Source: Pseudobdellovibrionaceae bacterium
Lineage (GTDB): Bacteria; Bdellovibrionota; Bdellovibrionia; Bdellovibrionales; Bdellovibrionaceae
DNA: 63,027 bases
Direction: 5' to 3'
NCBI GenBank assembly: GCA_030158485.1
Contig: JAOASS010000005.1
Span: forward strand, 1-63,027
The position numbers and the translations under genes were made by a program. Under the pieces are notes generated by a model. The model ran no database searches. It was not told where the DNA came from and saw only the letters and a list, made by a program, of their open reading frames with translations. Below are positions 34,148 to 43,761 of the stretch, one piece after another; positions within the stretch are counted from its first letter, which is position 1; every line of letters begins with the position of its first letter.

Positions 34148-36010
34148 TTGCTAAATAAAACCGAAAAAAATCTTGTGAACTCAAAAATAAAAAGACTTAG
34201 CATAGCCGCCATACTTTCCGGTTCGGGATTTGCCGCCACTATTTTATGGGACAAAGCCACGGATAAATCTCTCATTAACACAGGTGAAACTCCGCTTGCT
34301 CAAGTCGGAACTGTAACAGATGAAGTTCTACGACGCCCACCGACTCGTTTGCTTTGGCACTCGGTCAATACAGGTGATCCACTTTTTAATGGCGAAGCAA
34401 TTCGAACAAGTACTCTGGGTGAAGTCCGAGTTCAATTTGAAGACGGTCGTTATATCGATATCGAACCTGATTCTCTGATAGTCCTTTCAAAAGCTGAAGG
34501 TGAAATTTCTTTAGACTTGATGGAAGGGGGACTTTTCGTTAACGCAAAATCAGATGGCTCAAGCGCAACTGGACAGTCAGGCCTCGTTTTAAATTCAGCA
34601 CAAGGCAAAGTTGATCTGAGTGGCGCAAGTGCTAGCTTATCAAAATCTGAAGGTCAGAAACTAAATCTTCAAGTTGTTGATGGTAGTGCGAAAATTAAAT
34701 CGAAAGATGGACAGACTAAAGAAATCACAAGTGGTAACTCTGGAACATTGGGTTCAACAGGTCTTCAATTTGATTCAAGTCAGCTTAAAATTATTTCACC
34801 TTTACCCAATAAAACCACTTACATTGATGCCACAAAAAGACCTGATATCAACTTTCAGTGGAGTGGTTTTCCTAAAACATGGAAAGTATCAGTCCAAGTG
34901 GGTGCTGGTCGACGACAACTTAAAGATTCTGCAACAACTGCTGAACCTGGTATCGAAAAACTGACTTCGTCACTCTCATTAGGTAAGCACTACTGGAAAT
35001 TGGTAGCGCGTGATCCTGCTTCAAATGAAATTAAAGCGGAAAGTCCCATTTACAGATTAGAAGTTTTAGCTCGAAGCACACCGACCCTTTTAGCGCCAAA
35101 CCCAAATGCTTCGATTGAAATTGAAAAGTTCCCCACAAGCATGGAATTCTTATGGCAAAAATCAACTGATGTCAGCCAGCTTATTCTTGAAGTTGCAAAA
35201 GATGCACAGCTCAAGCAAAAAGTTCTGACCCAAAGAGTTGAAAGCACTGACAAATACAATTTAGAAAATTTAGCAGAAGGAACTTACTTCTGGAGAATGA
35301 CTTCATTTTACCCTGATATCAAAGAGCCTTGGACCGGTCCCGTTCAACAATTTAAACTCATAAAAAAAGCTGATACTAAACCAGTTTCCGTGAGCGTGAC
35401 TTGGGATCAAGTTAATCCACAACAATTTTTTATAGAAGAACCTAACATGAAATTAGCTTGGACAGCAGGAACACAAACTGAACTTGTTAGCCAATGGAAA
35501 GTTTCTTGGAAAGAAGAAAATGACGTCAGCAGTGCTGGCGAAATGATTGAAACTTCCGATCGAAATTTAGCGGCAAAAATAAAAAAAACGGGTCGCTATT
35601 TAGCTAGTGTTGAAGCCTTCGACAAACAAGGTCGCATCATGGGAAAATCGGAACCACTCTTGGTGAATATTGAACCTAAGCCCGTACTTCCTGCACCACA
35701 ATTACTTCCGGCCGAAGGGCAAATAGTTTCACAAGCCGATGGCCGTGGAGAATTAAAATGGACTGCCATTGAAGGGGCGCAAGAATACGAAATGAAAGTT
35801 GTCAGTAAAGAAGGAAAAGAGCTTTTGAATCGAAGATTCAAGAATAATAAAATGACACTTCTGAATCTGATGCCAGGCGAATATTCAGTTCAAATCGTCA
35901 CAATTGATCAACATGGAAGACCGAGTGCTAATCCGACAACAAGAAGCATGATTGTTCCTGATAAAAGCAATTTAAGAGCCCCTGCTTTAAAGAAAGTGAA
36001 GGTCAATTGA
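34148..36010 (+). CDS. FecR-domain, membrane-anchored protein with FN3-like modules
   Basis: About 620 residues from TTG at 34148 (GTG at 34175 is an alternative). An N-terminal membrane helix (about 17-36, LSIAAILSGSGFAATILW) anchors it. A FecR domain follows (about 65-140; GEAIRTSTLGEVRVQFEDGR and PDSLIVLS). Several beta-sandwich modules then end with LKWTAIEGAQEYEMKV, the same W-x2-I-x2-A-x2-Y signature seen in the next protein. FecR domains usually pass an envelope signal to a sigma factor; none is adjacent here. Its TGA overlaps the next ATG by one base. Confidence 0.8.
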   Translation: MLNKTEKNLVNSKIKRLSIAAILSGSGFAATILWDKATDKSLINTGETPLAQVGTVTDEVLRRPPTRLLWHSVNTGDPLFNGEAIRTSTLGEVRVQFEDGRYIDIEPDSLIVLSKAEGEISLDLMEGGLFVNAKSDGSSATGQSGLVLNSAQGKVDLSGASASLSKSEGQKLNLQVVDGSAKIKSKDGQTKEITSGNSGTLGSTGLQFDSSQLKIISPLPNKTTYIDATKRPDINFQWSGFPKTWKVSVQVGAGRRQLKDSATTAEPGIEKLTSSLSLGKHYWKLVARDPASNEIKAESPIYRLEVLARSTPTLLAPNPNASIEIEKFPTSMEFLWQKSTDVSQLILEVAKDAQLKQKVLTQRVESTDKYNLENLAEGTYFWRMTSFYPDIKEPWTGPVQQFKLIKKADTKPVSVSVTWDQVNPQQFFIEEPNMKLAWTAGTQTELVSQWKVSWKEENDVSSAGEMIETSDRNLAAKIKKTGRYLASVEAFDKQGRIMGKSEPLLVNIEPKPVLPAPQLLPAEGQIVSQADGRGELKWTAIEGAQEYEMKVVSKEGKELLNRRFKNNKMTLLNLMPGEYSVQIVTIDQHGRPSANPTTRSMIVPDKSNLRAPALKKVKVN

Positions 36011-37668
36011 TGCTTCGCTTTTTGTCCCTGGTTTTGTTTTTCACTTTTTCTTTTGGAAGCGTTCATGTCAAAGCTTCTGAAACCTATCGCCGTCTTGTGA
36101 ATTTCGAATGGGAACCTATTGAAGAAGCTAAATACTACGAAATAGAAATCAGAAAAAAAAGTAAGAGTAGTAAAATCTCGACTTTTAAAACAGAAACTCC
36201 AGAATGGTCGGGAAAGCTGAGTGTTGGACGTTATGAATTTAGACTTCGCTCACTTGATAAAAGAAAAGTTCCAGGGGATTGGAGTGGCTATGCTGAACTT
36301 GATGTTTTACTTGAAGCTGTTAAACCAAAATCTCCACTAGCTGGAGAACAAGTCAAAGCGACTGATCCTGAAAAACAAGAAGTTCAATTTGAATGGCAAG
36401 AAACACCTGGTGCTAGTGGTTATACAATTGAAATCTTAAATAGCTTAAATGAAGTAATTGCGACCGAAAAAGTTTCATCACCGAAGTTTTCAAAAACTTT
36501 GAATACAGCGGCTGAATACACTTGGAAAGTAAAAGCTATTTCTGCTGACGGATTAGAAAGCGAAGCGAATGAAGTTTCAAAATTCAGTGTGATTGGTCCT
36601 AAACTAGACAAAACTAAAATAGAAAAGCCCGATAATGAATTCGTAAGGGAAGTTAAATGGTCTGCAGTTGATAAAGCGGAAAACTATGAAGTTATTGTTG
36701 GGAAGTACAATCCTCAAATAAAAAAATGGCAAAAATTTAAAGAATTTGAGAATTTAAAAGAAACCAGTCTTAACTTTGAATCCGATTGGCCAGGCGGCCA
36801 ATACAAATTGAATATAAAATCAAAAGCATTGGCACGAGAATCTTCGGATTTTGCAAGCGTGTCTTTTCCTGTCAGAACGGGAAATCGAACTCCTGCAGCC
36901 GAATATGTCCAAACGATGAGAAAATCGATCGATCGCGTAGACGGTTGGTTTGCCCACGCTAGTTGGTATGCAAGTTCAATCGCTCTCAAAACACGATTTC
37001 GTGACACTTTATCTTTTGGTACAAACGCCGTAACCGGAACTGGCCGCTTAGGTGTTGGACTTTTAAAGTCGGATTCCCCATGGGGCTTTCAATTTATTAT
37101 GGATGCAGGTGGATATATTTTCGAAAATAAAGTTTATAATTTTTTTGGAACTGAAGTTTCTGCTGTTTATAGACAGAACTCGTCGGACAGAGCAGAAGTC
37201 AGATACTTAACAGGTCTTTTCTTAAGAGAGTTCCCAGCTCTTTGGACAACATCTACAAGTACAATTCTGAATACCTTAACACCTAATAATGTAGATCGAA
37301 ACTACACGAAAGGTGGAGTTATCGGAGTTCACGGCGGTATCGAATATTGGTATTCAATTACTCCAAAAATTGGATTTCAAGCCAATGCTCATCTTTACTT
37401 GCCAATGACAGAAACAGAACTTCCTAATGGTGGAAAATATTCTGGAACTGATTTTAATTACAGTTTAGGCGTCCTGGGTAGCTACCGCTATTCAAGTCGG
37501 CTCACAGGACTAATGGGTGTAAACTTGAGAGAAGAAAATTTTACTTATTCAGATAATTCAGATCCAACGGGCTGGTCAACCGGGGTTTTGGCAGGAAGAT
37601 CATCGACCAATGTGAAGACTTCGATTTCTGGGATCTATATTAATTTGATAGCAGAGTATTCGTTTTAA
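36010..37668 (+). CDS. Outer-membrane protein with FN3 repeats and C-terminal beta-barrel
   Basis: The ATG at 36010 overlaps the previous stop (TGATG). 552 residues: signal peptide MLRFLSLVLFFTFSFGSVHV, then three repeats marked by FEWEPIEEAKYYEIEI, FEWQETPGASGYTIEI and VKWSAVDKAENYEVIV (near residues 30, 125 and 215). The second half is a barrel-type region of alternating strands, ending IYINLIAEYSF with the C-terminal Phe expected of BAM substrates. The FN3 modules are shared with the upstream FecR protein, so the pair may contact one another across the periplasm. Confidence 0.75.
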   Translation: MLRFLSLVLFFTFSFGSVHVKASETYRRLVNFEWEPIEEAKYYEIEIRKKSKSSKISTFKTETPEWSGKLSVGRYEFRLRSLDKRKVPGDWSGYAELDVLLEAVKPKSPLAGEQVKATDPEKQEVQFEWQETPGASGYTIEILNSLNEVIATEKVSSPKFSKTLNTAAEYTWKVKAISADGLESEANEVSKFSVIGPKLDKTKIEKPDNEFVREVKWSAVDKAENYEVIVGKYNPQIKKWQKFKEFENLKETSLNFESDWPGGQYKLNIKSKALARESSDFASVSFPVRTGNRTPAAEYVQTMRKSIDRVDGWFAHASWYASSIALKTRFRDTLSFGTNAVTGTGRLGVGLLKSDSPWGFQFIMDAGGYIFENKVYNFFGTEVSAVYRQNSSDRAEVRYLTGLFLREFPALWTTSTSTILNTLTPNNVDRNYTKGGVIGVHGGIEYWYSITPKIGFQANAHLYLPMTETELPNGGKYSGTDFNYSLGVLGSYRYSSRLTGLMGVNLREENFTYSDNSDPTGWSTGVLAGRSSTNVKTSISGIYINLIAEYSF

Positions 37669-37685
37669 TTATGGGAGGATTGACT

Positions 37686-39497
37686 ATGCGTATTCCTATT
37701 TCAGCCAAACTGATTGTCCTCACCACTTTACTGTTGGTTAGCGTCACTGTTGCCATCGCAATTCAGAGTTCTAGCTACTTTGAAAAAACATCAAAGCAAC
37801 GCGAAGAGAGTATTAATTTAGACTACGCATCTGCAAAATCAACAGAAGTTGAAAATTTACTTACAAGCTTGGTTGGGAAAACTCAAGTTGCATCGACTCT
37901 GCTGATGAAATCGCAAGATGCAGCTTCCGAATTTAAACTTAATTTTAATCAAGAACCTGACATGCTGGGTGTTGAAATTTATGAATCTCAAGCCGGAGGT
38001 TCTATTACAACACGCTCTTCTGAAATTAAAGAAGAAGAATTTATTAAACAAAAAGTCGATAAAACGTATTTTGCACAACTCAAACAAAAAATGCCATTTC
38101 CCTTTAAAAGTGTGTATCAAGGACAAGTTGAAGTCTTGAATTGGTCACACTCGCAAAAACCTTCAATCCTAGTAGTGGGAATACCACTGATAAAAGACCC
38201 TTTTGGTCGCATCACACACGTTGCAATTGGATACTTTAAATTAGCTCTGATTCAGAAGCCTTTTTCTGAAAAGAAGGAAAGATCATTCCTGCTTTTAGAC
38301 AGACGTGGTTATGTTTTAGGCAGCTCGGATGAAAATTTAGCTCTGACACAAACAGCTCAAGCCCAATCTGAAATCTTTAAGCTTTCCACAGCCAGCAAAA
38401 GCCCAAGAGGACAAAAGCCGATTAAGCTCGATGGGGCTAATCATTTTGGTGCTTTTTCAAAAACTCGTTTTGGGGTCACGGCCTATTCGATTATTTCTGA
38501 AGATATTATTTTAGAACCCGCACGTGAAGTAAAAAGAAAAGCTTTCTACATGGCGGGACTTGTACTGTCAGGATCGATTTTTTTGATCTTCTTGTTCTCG
38601 ATGTCACTGACATCACCGATTGAAACTTTAGCTGAACTAATTGGAATCGTTTCAAAAGGTAATTTTGATGTTAAAGCTTCTGATCGGATTAAGTCTGTTT
38701 TTCAAGATGAAGTAAAAGATCTTGCTTTTGCATTCGACAATATGACGGAAGGCTTAAAAGAACGAGACAAAGTAAAAAACTTATTTTCAAAGTTCCATGG
38801 GTCATCTGTCACAGATGATTTGATGAACCAAGAAGTCGGACTTGGTGGCCAGAAAAAAGATGTCGTAGTTTTCTTTTCTGATATTCGTGGCTTCACTGCT
38901 TTTTCTGAAAAACGATCACCAGAAGAAGTTGTTGAGATGTTGAATGAATATTTCGAAGTAATGGTTGGAATTATCAATAAACAAGGCGGCGTTGTTGATA
39001 AGTTTATCGGAGACGCGATCATGGCCGTTTGGGGCGCGCCTAAAGGCACAGACAAAGATGCCCACAATGCAACAATGGCTTGTATTCAAATGCGAGTCGC
39101 ACTAGTTGAGTTGAATGATAAACGTAAAGCTCGAGGACAGCCTCCCCTTGCAATGGGAATTGGTCTGCATGCAGGAAGTGTTATTTCGGGAACGATCGGC
39201 AGTACAGAGCGCATGGAATATACTGTGATCGGCAATACCGTCAATACGGGTTCTCGAATTGAAGCTTCAACAAAAGCTTTTGGTTCTGATCTTTTAATCA
39301 GCGAAGAAGTTGTCAAACAAATTGGTGATGCTTTTATCGTTGAGCTGGCAGGTGCTGCAGAAGTAAAAGGTCGATCTGAACCTTTGAAAATGTTTAAAGT
39401 CAGAGGCTACAAAGAAAATGGACTCGATATCATTGTGCGAACAGAGTACTCTGATTATGAAGCAGAAAAAGTCGACAAAGTGAAAGTTTCTGCATAG
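37686..39497 (+). CDS. Membrane class III adenylate/guanylate cyclase
   Basis: The ATG at 37686 with GGAGG at 37674-37678 gives 603 residues. TM1 is at about residues 5-27, an extracytoplasmic sensor domain follows to about 285, TM2 lies near 290-308 and a HAMP-like linker near 310-360. The cyclase domain has the metal-binding Asp in VVFFSDIRGFTAFSEKR and in DKFIGDAIMAVWGAP, plus the EYTVIGNTVNTGSRIE strand. The Lys before FIGD favours ATP as substrate. It follows the FecR/FN3 pair by 17 bases, so its sensor could read their envelope state. Confidence 0.92.
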   Translation: MRIPISAKLIVLTTLLLVSVTVAIAIQSSSYFEKTSKQREESINLDYASAKSTEVENLLTSLVGKTQVASTLLMKSQDAASEFKLNFNQEPDMLGVEIYESQAGGSITTRSSEIKEEEFIKQKVDKTYFAQLKQKMPFPFKSVYQGQVEVLNWSHSQKPSILVVGIPLIKDPFGRITHVAIGYFKLALIQKPFSEKKERSFLLLDRRGYVLGSSDENLALTQTAQAQSEIFKLSTASKSPRGQKPIKLDGANHFGAFSKTRFGVTAYSIISEDIILEPAREVKRKAFYMAGLVLSGSIFLIFLFSMSLTSPIETLAELIGIVSKGNFDVKASDRIKSVFQDEVKDLAFAFDNMTEGLKERDKVKNLFSKFHGSSVTDDLMNQEVGLGGQKKDVVVFFSDIRGFTAFSEKRSPEEVVEMLNEYFEVMVGIINKQGGVVDKFIGDAIMAVWGAPKGTDKDAHNATMACIQMRVALVELNDKRKARGQPPLAMGIGLHAGSVISGTIGSTERMEYTVIGNTVNTGSRIEASTKAFGSDLLISEEVVKQIGDAFIVELAGAAEVKGRSEPLKMFKVRGYKENGLDIIVRTEYSDYEAEKVDKVKVSA

Positions 39498-39505
39498 ATA
39501 TTGAT

Positions 39506-40774
39506 TTAATTCTTAAGCGTCAGGCCATCTTTTAAAACCTGATGTGACACTTTAAAAGCCGGGATCAAGCTCACTAAAATTGAGCTTACTAAAATAAAAA
39601 TAATTGAAAAATATTCGTTAAAATTAAGTCCCCAAGAAATTGAATCAATTCCAATCGTCCCATTTAAAAAAGGTCCGATAAAAACAAATCCCAACCGAGA
39701 TATCAGCCAACCTAAAACAACTCCGATAAAACTGATCAAGAAAGCTTCGATAATCAGAAAAAATGCAATTTGAAAAAGATGGGCACCGAGAGCGCGAAAT
39801 AATGTCATTTCGCGACGACGATTTTCAAGACTTGATAACATCATCAGTAGCAAAGTCAGTAAGGAAAAACCGGCTACAACCCAAGAAATCACTTTCAATA
39901 AAACTTCAAAGTATGAAAGATTTTGCCAAAGTTCACTTAAAACAGCTCCGGGTATAACAGCCATTAAAGGTTCATTTTGAAATTGGTTAATAGAGCGTTG
40001 TAAATTAAGAACTTCAATTCTATTTTTTGTTCTTAAAAAAAATGAAGTGATATTTTTTATTTCAATTGATGAGTCATGATTATGGTCATGATCGTGATCC
40101 TCAGACTTATCAGTGACACTTTCTGACTCCTGGTGCATAAGTTCCAGGCCTTCCAACGGAACATAAACAGCTTGATCAATGGCTGTTCCTGTCGCTTTTA
40201 AAATACCAACAACTTTAAATGGATGATCTTCATGGGCAACAAAAGCAGTTCCTTTGGTCACTCCATGCGTGATTAAAAGAGGTTCACCTAAATTGATCTT
40301 CAAATTCTTTGCGACGTCAGAACCAATCACAGCCTCTTGGTGCTGACTAAAAGCCTGACCTGTTTTGAAATGAATCGATTGTTGCCCTTTAAAACGGTAG
40401 TATTTGAAAAAGTTTTCATCGGTGCCAACTGTTCTAAATCCCCGATAACTATCACCTAATGAATAAGGTATCGTCCAATCAACCGCCGGATGATTTTTCC
40501 AATACTGATAACTTTTCCAAGATACATTATGGGTCGCTTGTCCCATATTAAAAACAGAATAAAGTAACAGCTGAAGCTGCCCACTTCGGGCTCCGACTAA
40601 TAAATCAACTTGGCTGACTGTTTGAGTGAATGCACTTTCAGCACTGTCCTTAATTTTTTCTAACGTCAAAAGAAGCGCTGTGCTTAAAGAAATACATGTC
40701 AAAGTTAAAACCACAACGCTTAAACGATTTAGAAGTGACTTCCAGCTGATCAAAAAATAATTTTTCATTTCCAA
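39506..40774 (-). CDS. ABC transporter permease, FtsX/MacB family, His-rich loop
   Basis: A 422-residue permease with four membrane segments: one N-terminal (about 15-35) and three C-terminal (about 285-405). The large periplasmic domain between them contains an Asp/His cluster (EDHDHDHNHD) near 225-235, typical of a zinc or nickel binding stretch. The C-terminal ALGAHLFQIAFFLIIEAFLI is the FtsX signature. It overlaps the ATPase gene by ten bases. FtsX-type permeases move lipoproteins or act mechanically rather than import ions. Confidence 0.85.
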   Translation of the reverse strand: MEMKNYFLISWKSLLNRLSVVVLTLTCISLSTALLLTLEKIKDSAESAFTQTVSQVDLLVGARSGQLQLLLYSVFNMGQATHNVSWKSYQYWKNHPAVDWTIPYSLGDSYRGFRTVGTDENFFKYYRFKGQQSIHFKTGQAFSQHQEAVIGSDVAKNLKINLGEPLLITHGVTKGTAFVAHEDHPFKVVGILKATGTAIDQAVYVPLEGLELMHQESESVTDKSEDHDHDHNHDSSIEIKNITSFFLRTKNRIEVLNLQRSINQFQNEPLMAVIPGAVLSELWQNLSYFEVLLKVISWVVAGFSLLTLLLMMLSSLENRRREMTLFRALGAHLFQIAFFLIIEAFLISFIGVVLGWLISRLGFVFIGPFLNGTIGIDSISWGLNFNEYFSIIFILVSSILVSLIPAFKVSHQVLKDGLTLKN

Positions 40775-41433
40775 GATCCAATTTCTATGACTCGGTCAAA
40801 TCGATTTTGTAGCCCTTTATCATGGCTGACAAAAACCATGGAAGTCTCAAAATTTTGAGCTAAATCAAATAATACTTTTAAAAAAGCGTCACGATGATCC
40901 TGGTCTAAAGCTGAAGTTGGTTCATCTGCAAGTAAGAGTTTGGGTCTTTTTAAAAAAGCACGCGCTGCTGCAACCCTTTGGCTTTGGCCAAAACTTAATT
41001 CTGTGACTTTCTTTTTTTGTAAAGAATTAATTCCTAAGTCTTTTAAAATTTTTTGTAAATCATCAGTCACCTGCTGTTCATTCCTGCCATCTTGAAATCC
41101 CAGCCAAAAAGGAAGTCTAATATTTTCTTCAACATTCAAATACGGAATTAAGTTAAAATTTTGAAAGATGAAACTTAAATCATTTTTTCGCACTAAATCT
41201 TTAGAGTCTCCATTTGCAGAAGAAAAATCTTGACTCAATACTTGAAGAGAACCTGATGTCGGATGAATAATTCCTGCTATTAATTCTAAGAATGTCGTTT
41301 TACCACTGCCGCTAGGCCCTGCTAAAAAGACTTTTTCACCGACTTGAAGTTGAAACTCAGCGATGCGAAGTACCACCTCTGATTGTGCTGAATAAGAAAA
41401 GACCAAATTCTTGATATCAATTGCATGTATCAT
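40765..41433 (-). CDS. ABC transporter ATPase, LolD/MacB type
   Basis: A 222-residue ATPase. Walker A is AGPSGSGKTTFLE, signature LSFGQSQRVAAARA, Walker B LLLADEPTSAL and the H-loop VFVSHDKGL. It overlaps the permease by ten bases and the DUF3299 gene by four, so the three make one operon. The pair is the partner set for the FtsX-type permease. Substrate not shown by sequence; the context suggests metal-related envelope work. Confidence 0.93.
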   Translation of the reverse strand: MIHAIDIKNLVFSYSAQSEVVLRIAEFQLQVGEKVFLAGPSGSGKTTFLELIAGIIHPTSGSLQVLSQDFSSANGDSKDLVRKNDLSFIFQNFNLIPYLNVEENIRLPFWLGFQDGRNEQQVTDDLQKILKDLGINSLQKKKVTELSFGQSQRVAAARAFLKRPKLLLADEPTSALDQDHRDAFLKVLFDLAQNFETSMVFVSHDKGLQNRFDRVIEIGSWK

Positions 41434-41876
41434 GGATAGGGCTCCACACTGTCAGCTTGAATTTCAAAAGAGGATTCACCATAAACTGATTTAGAAGTCA
41501 GAATCTTAAAATCTCCGTAGACCCAAATTGGGCCAAAAGCGGTCGGAAACCCACCACCTTTAACTTTCACGTAAACCATTTGGTTAGGAGGCGGAGCCGG
41601 CATATGAATACAAGCTTGAGGATTTGGCACAAGTAAAAATTCAGTCACTTTACGCTGATTGTCTTCTAAGGGAACCATAAAACCAGGAATTCTAATTTTT
41701 TGAGCATGAAAAGTTTGAAGTTCAGATGTTGTTTTTCCCGTTACATAGTCGAGTTCACCCAATAATCTCCAATCAATTTCTGTCGCATTGATTGGGCTTT
41801 TCATAACAAAAAAAAGAATAATCCCTAAAATAAAAAAAGAAAAACCTGCGCCAATCAGATACGACTTCTTCATCAT
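41430..41876 (-). CDS. DUF3299 protein
   Basis: A 148-residue protein with an N-terminal anchor or signal (SYLIGAGFSFFILGIILFF). The DUF3299 core has KIRIPGFMVPLEDNQRKVTE, then CIHMPAPPPNQMVYVK and GPIWVYGDF. Cys and His in CIHMP may bind metal. In Pseudomonas aeruginosa the same trio (ABC ATPase, FtsX-like permease, DUF3299) lies in the zinc-responsive PA4064-PA4066 region. First gene of the operon. A zinc role here is inferred from that parallel. Confidence 0.8.
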   Translation of the reverse strand: MMKKSYLIGAGFSFFILGIILFFVMKSPINATEIDWRLLGELDYVTGKTTSELQTFHAQKIRIPGFMVPLEDNQRKVTEFLLVPNPQACIHMPAPPPNQMVYVKVKGGGFPTAFGPIWVYGDFKILTSKSVYGESSFEIQADSVEPYP

Positions 41877-41966
41877 TTCTTATCATGGAACTGAATATTT
41901 TGAAAGGCAAGGTGCTTTGAATGTTCCCTACTTGAGATTCAAACTTTCACATGATAGAAACATCCT

Positions 41967-43202
41967 ATGAGTAAAACATTGCAGCGCGTCCGCGGTACAC
42001 AAGATTTATTGCCTGAAATTTCTCGTAAATTTCGTTATATTGAAAATCTCGCATGGGAAGAATCTCGCCATTATGGTTACGGTGAAATTGACACTCCCCT
42101 TTTTGAAATGTCAGAAGTTTTTCATCGAACTTTAGGTGAAACTTCTGATATGGTTCATAAAGAAACTTACACTTTTCAAGACCGCGGTGGAGACTTCATT
42201 ACACTTCGTCCAGAAGGAACTGCCGGAATCGCAAGAGCTTTTATTTCAGAAGGATTAGCACAAAATCTTCCACTCAAATTTTTTTACTCAGGACCTATGT
42301 TTCGCTACGAACGACCACAAAAAGGGCGCTATCGACAATTTCATCAAATTGGAATTGAATCTTTAGGTTATGACAATCCTTTAAGCGATGTGGAAGTCAT
42401 TTCCCTGGCTTCTGATTTTTTAAAAAAACTAGCGCTGATGAACTCATGTAAACTTCAAATCAACACAATTGGTGACACTGATTCTCGTGCTCATTATCGC
42501 CAGCAATTGGTCAATTACTTTACAAAATATAAACACGAATTATCCGCCGACTCACAAATTCGCTTGGAAAAAAACCCCCTTCGGATTTTAGACTCTAAAG
42601 ATGCTGGTGACAGAAAGCTGATTGTGGATTGCCCCAAAATGGAAGCTTCCCTGAATGAAGAATCTAAAAGATTTTTCGACCGTGTCCAACAAGGCTTAAA
42701 TCAAAATAATATTGCGTTTGAACTCAGCTCAACACTTGTCAGAGGAATAGATTATTATACTCACACCGTTTTTGAATTCGTGACTGAAAAATTAGGCGCC
42801 CAGGGAACAGTTTTGGCCGGTGGCCGCTACGATGGATTAATTCAAACAATGGGCGGCCCCCAAACGCCAGGGGTCGGCTGGGCTGCAGGACTTGAACGTT
42901 TAGCTGAACTCACAAATGAAAGTTTAATGCCTCGAACCAAACTGAAAGCGGCTCTTATTCCTGCCGATGAAGCAGGAGAACTGTGGGCCCTCACAGTTGC
43001 TCAAGATTTAAGATCTCGTGGTTATACAACAGAAATTATATGGAATGGAAACGTCGGCAAAAAAATGAAAAAAGCGGCCAGCCTTGGTGCTGAATACGCA
43101 CTCATCGTTGGCACAACTGAAGCCCAGAATAAAAATATAACAGTTAAAAACCTTCAAACAGGTGAACAAATCACGGCTTCTCTGGGCCTTGAACTTCAAT
43201 AA
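41967..43202 (+). CDS. hisS: Histidyl-tRNA synthetase
   Basis: A 411-residue class II synthetase, close to the usual size. It has motif 1 ([18 protein letters not shown]), motif 2 region ([33 protein letters not shown]) and the His-specific [15 protein letters not shown] near 300, followed by the C-terminal anticodon-binding domain (about 325-411). Charges tRNA-His. No strong ribosome site is visible, but the ATG is at the conserved N-terminus. It diverges from the DUF3299-ABC operon. Confidence 0.96.
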   Translation: MSKTLQRVRGTQDLLPEISRKFRYIENLAWEESRHYGYGEIDTPLFEMSEVFHRTLGETSDMVHKETYTFQDRGGDFITLRPEGTAGIARAFISEGLAQNLPLKFFYSGPMFRYERPQKGRYRQFHQIGIESLGYDNPLSDVEVISLASDFLKKLALMNSCKLQINTIGDTDSRAHYRQQLVNYFTKYKHELSADSQIRLEKNPLRILDSKDAGDRKLIVDCPKMEASLNEESKRFFDRVQQGLNQNNIAFELSSTLVRGIDYYTHTVFEFVTEKLGAQGTVLAGGRYDGLIQTMGGPQTPGVGWAAGLERLAELTNESLMPRTKLKAALIPADEAGELWALTVAQDLRSRGYTTEIIWNGNVGKKMKKAASLGAEYALIVGTTEAQNKNITVKNLQTGEQITASLGLELQ

Positions 43203-43227
43203 TCAAAACGACTTCAAATTAAGTGAT

Positions 43228-43725
43228 TTAACGAATTTCTTGTTCAGATTCAGGAAGGTTATTGATTTGAATTTCAGGCTCTTGCGCTTCATCAGGCAAA
43301 AAACCAGCGTTCGCCCAACCTTCGTAAATGACAGGTTCGTCTTGTGGCAAAAGTATTTCCTGCGCTAAAGACTGAGGATCTAAATCAAAATTTTGCTCGT
43401 TTAAAGTCTTCAATTCCTGTGAACCTAATTTGGATTGCGAAAGTGAAGCTTCTAAATTAGTTCGATCATTTTTAAAATTCAATTTTTGATTTTGAGCTAA
43501 CTGCTCTGATTGAATTCTGATTTGATTCATTTCAAATTCAGAAACTTCGGGATTGGTAATCTGAACTGGATCAATAATCAGGTTTTTCTTGGCCTCTTCA
43601 AGGCGATTTGAAGCTAAATTCTGAGTCCTCGAGAGATTCTTGAGGCTGTTGCTAAAATAACCATAGCCGAAGACCCCTAAACCTAAAAGCATTCCTAGCA
43701 TTACAAAAACAAAATTCTTAATCAC
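43228..43725 (-). CDS. Membrane-anchored Gln/Asn-rich protein
   Basis: A 165-residue protein: an N-terminal membrane anchor (VFVMLGMLLGLGVFGYGYF) is followed by a helical, Gln-, Asn- and Glu-rich region with no Cys. No known domain. It is downstream of lgt on the same strand with a 36-bp gap and may share its transcript. Role unknown. Confidence 0.6.
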   Translation of the reverse strand: MIKNFVFVMLGMLLGLGVFGYGYFSNSLKNLSRTQNLASNRLEEAKKNLIIDPVQITNPEVSEFEMNQIRIQSEQLAQNQKLNFKNDRTNLEASLSQSKLGSQELKTLNEQNFDLDPQSLAQEILLPQDEPVIYEGWANAGFLPDEAQEPEIQINNLPESEQEIR

Positions 43726-43761
43726 GATATCCCCCTCGCAAAATAAGTTTGAATTTCTAAA

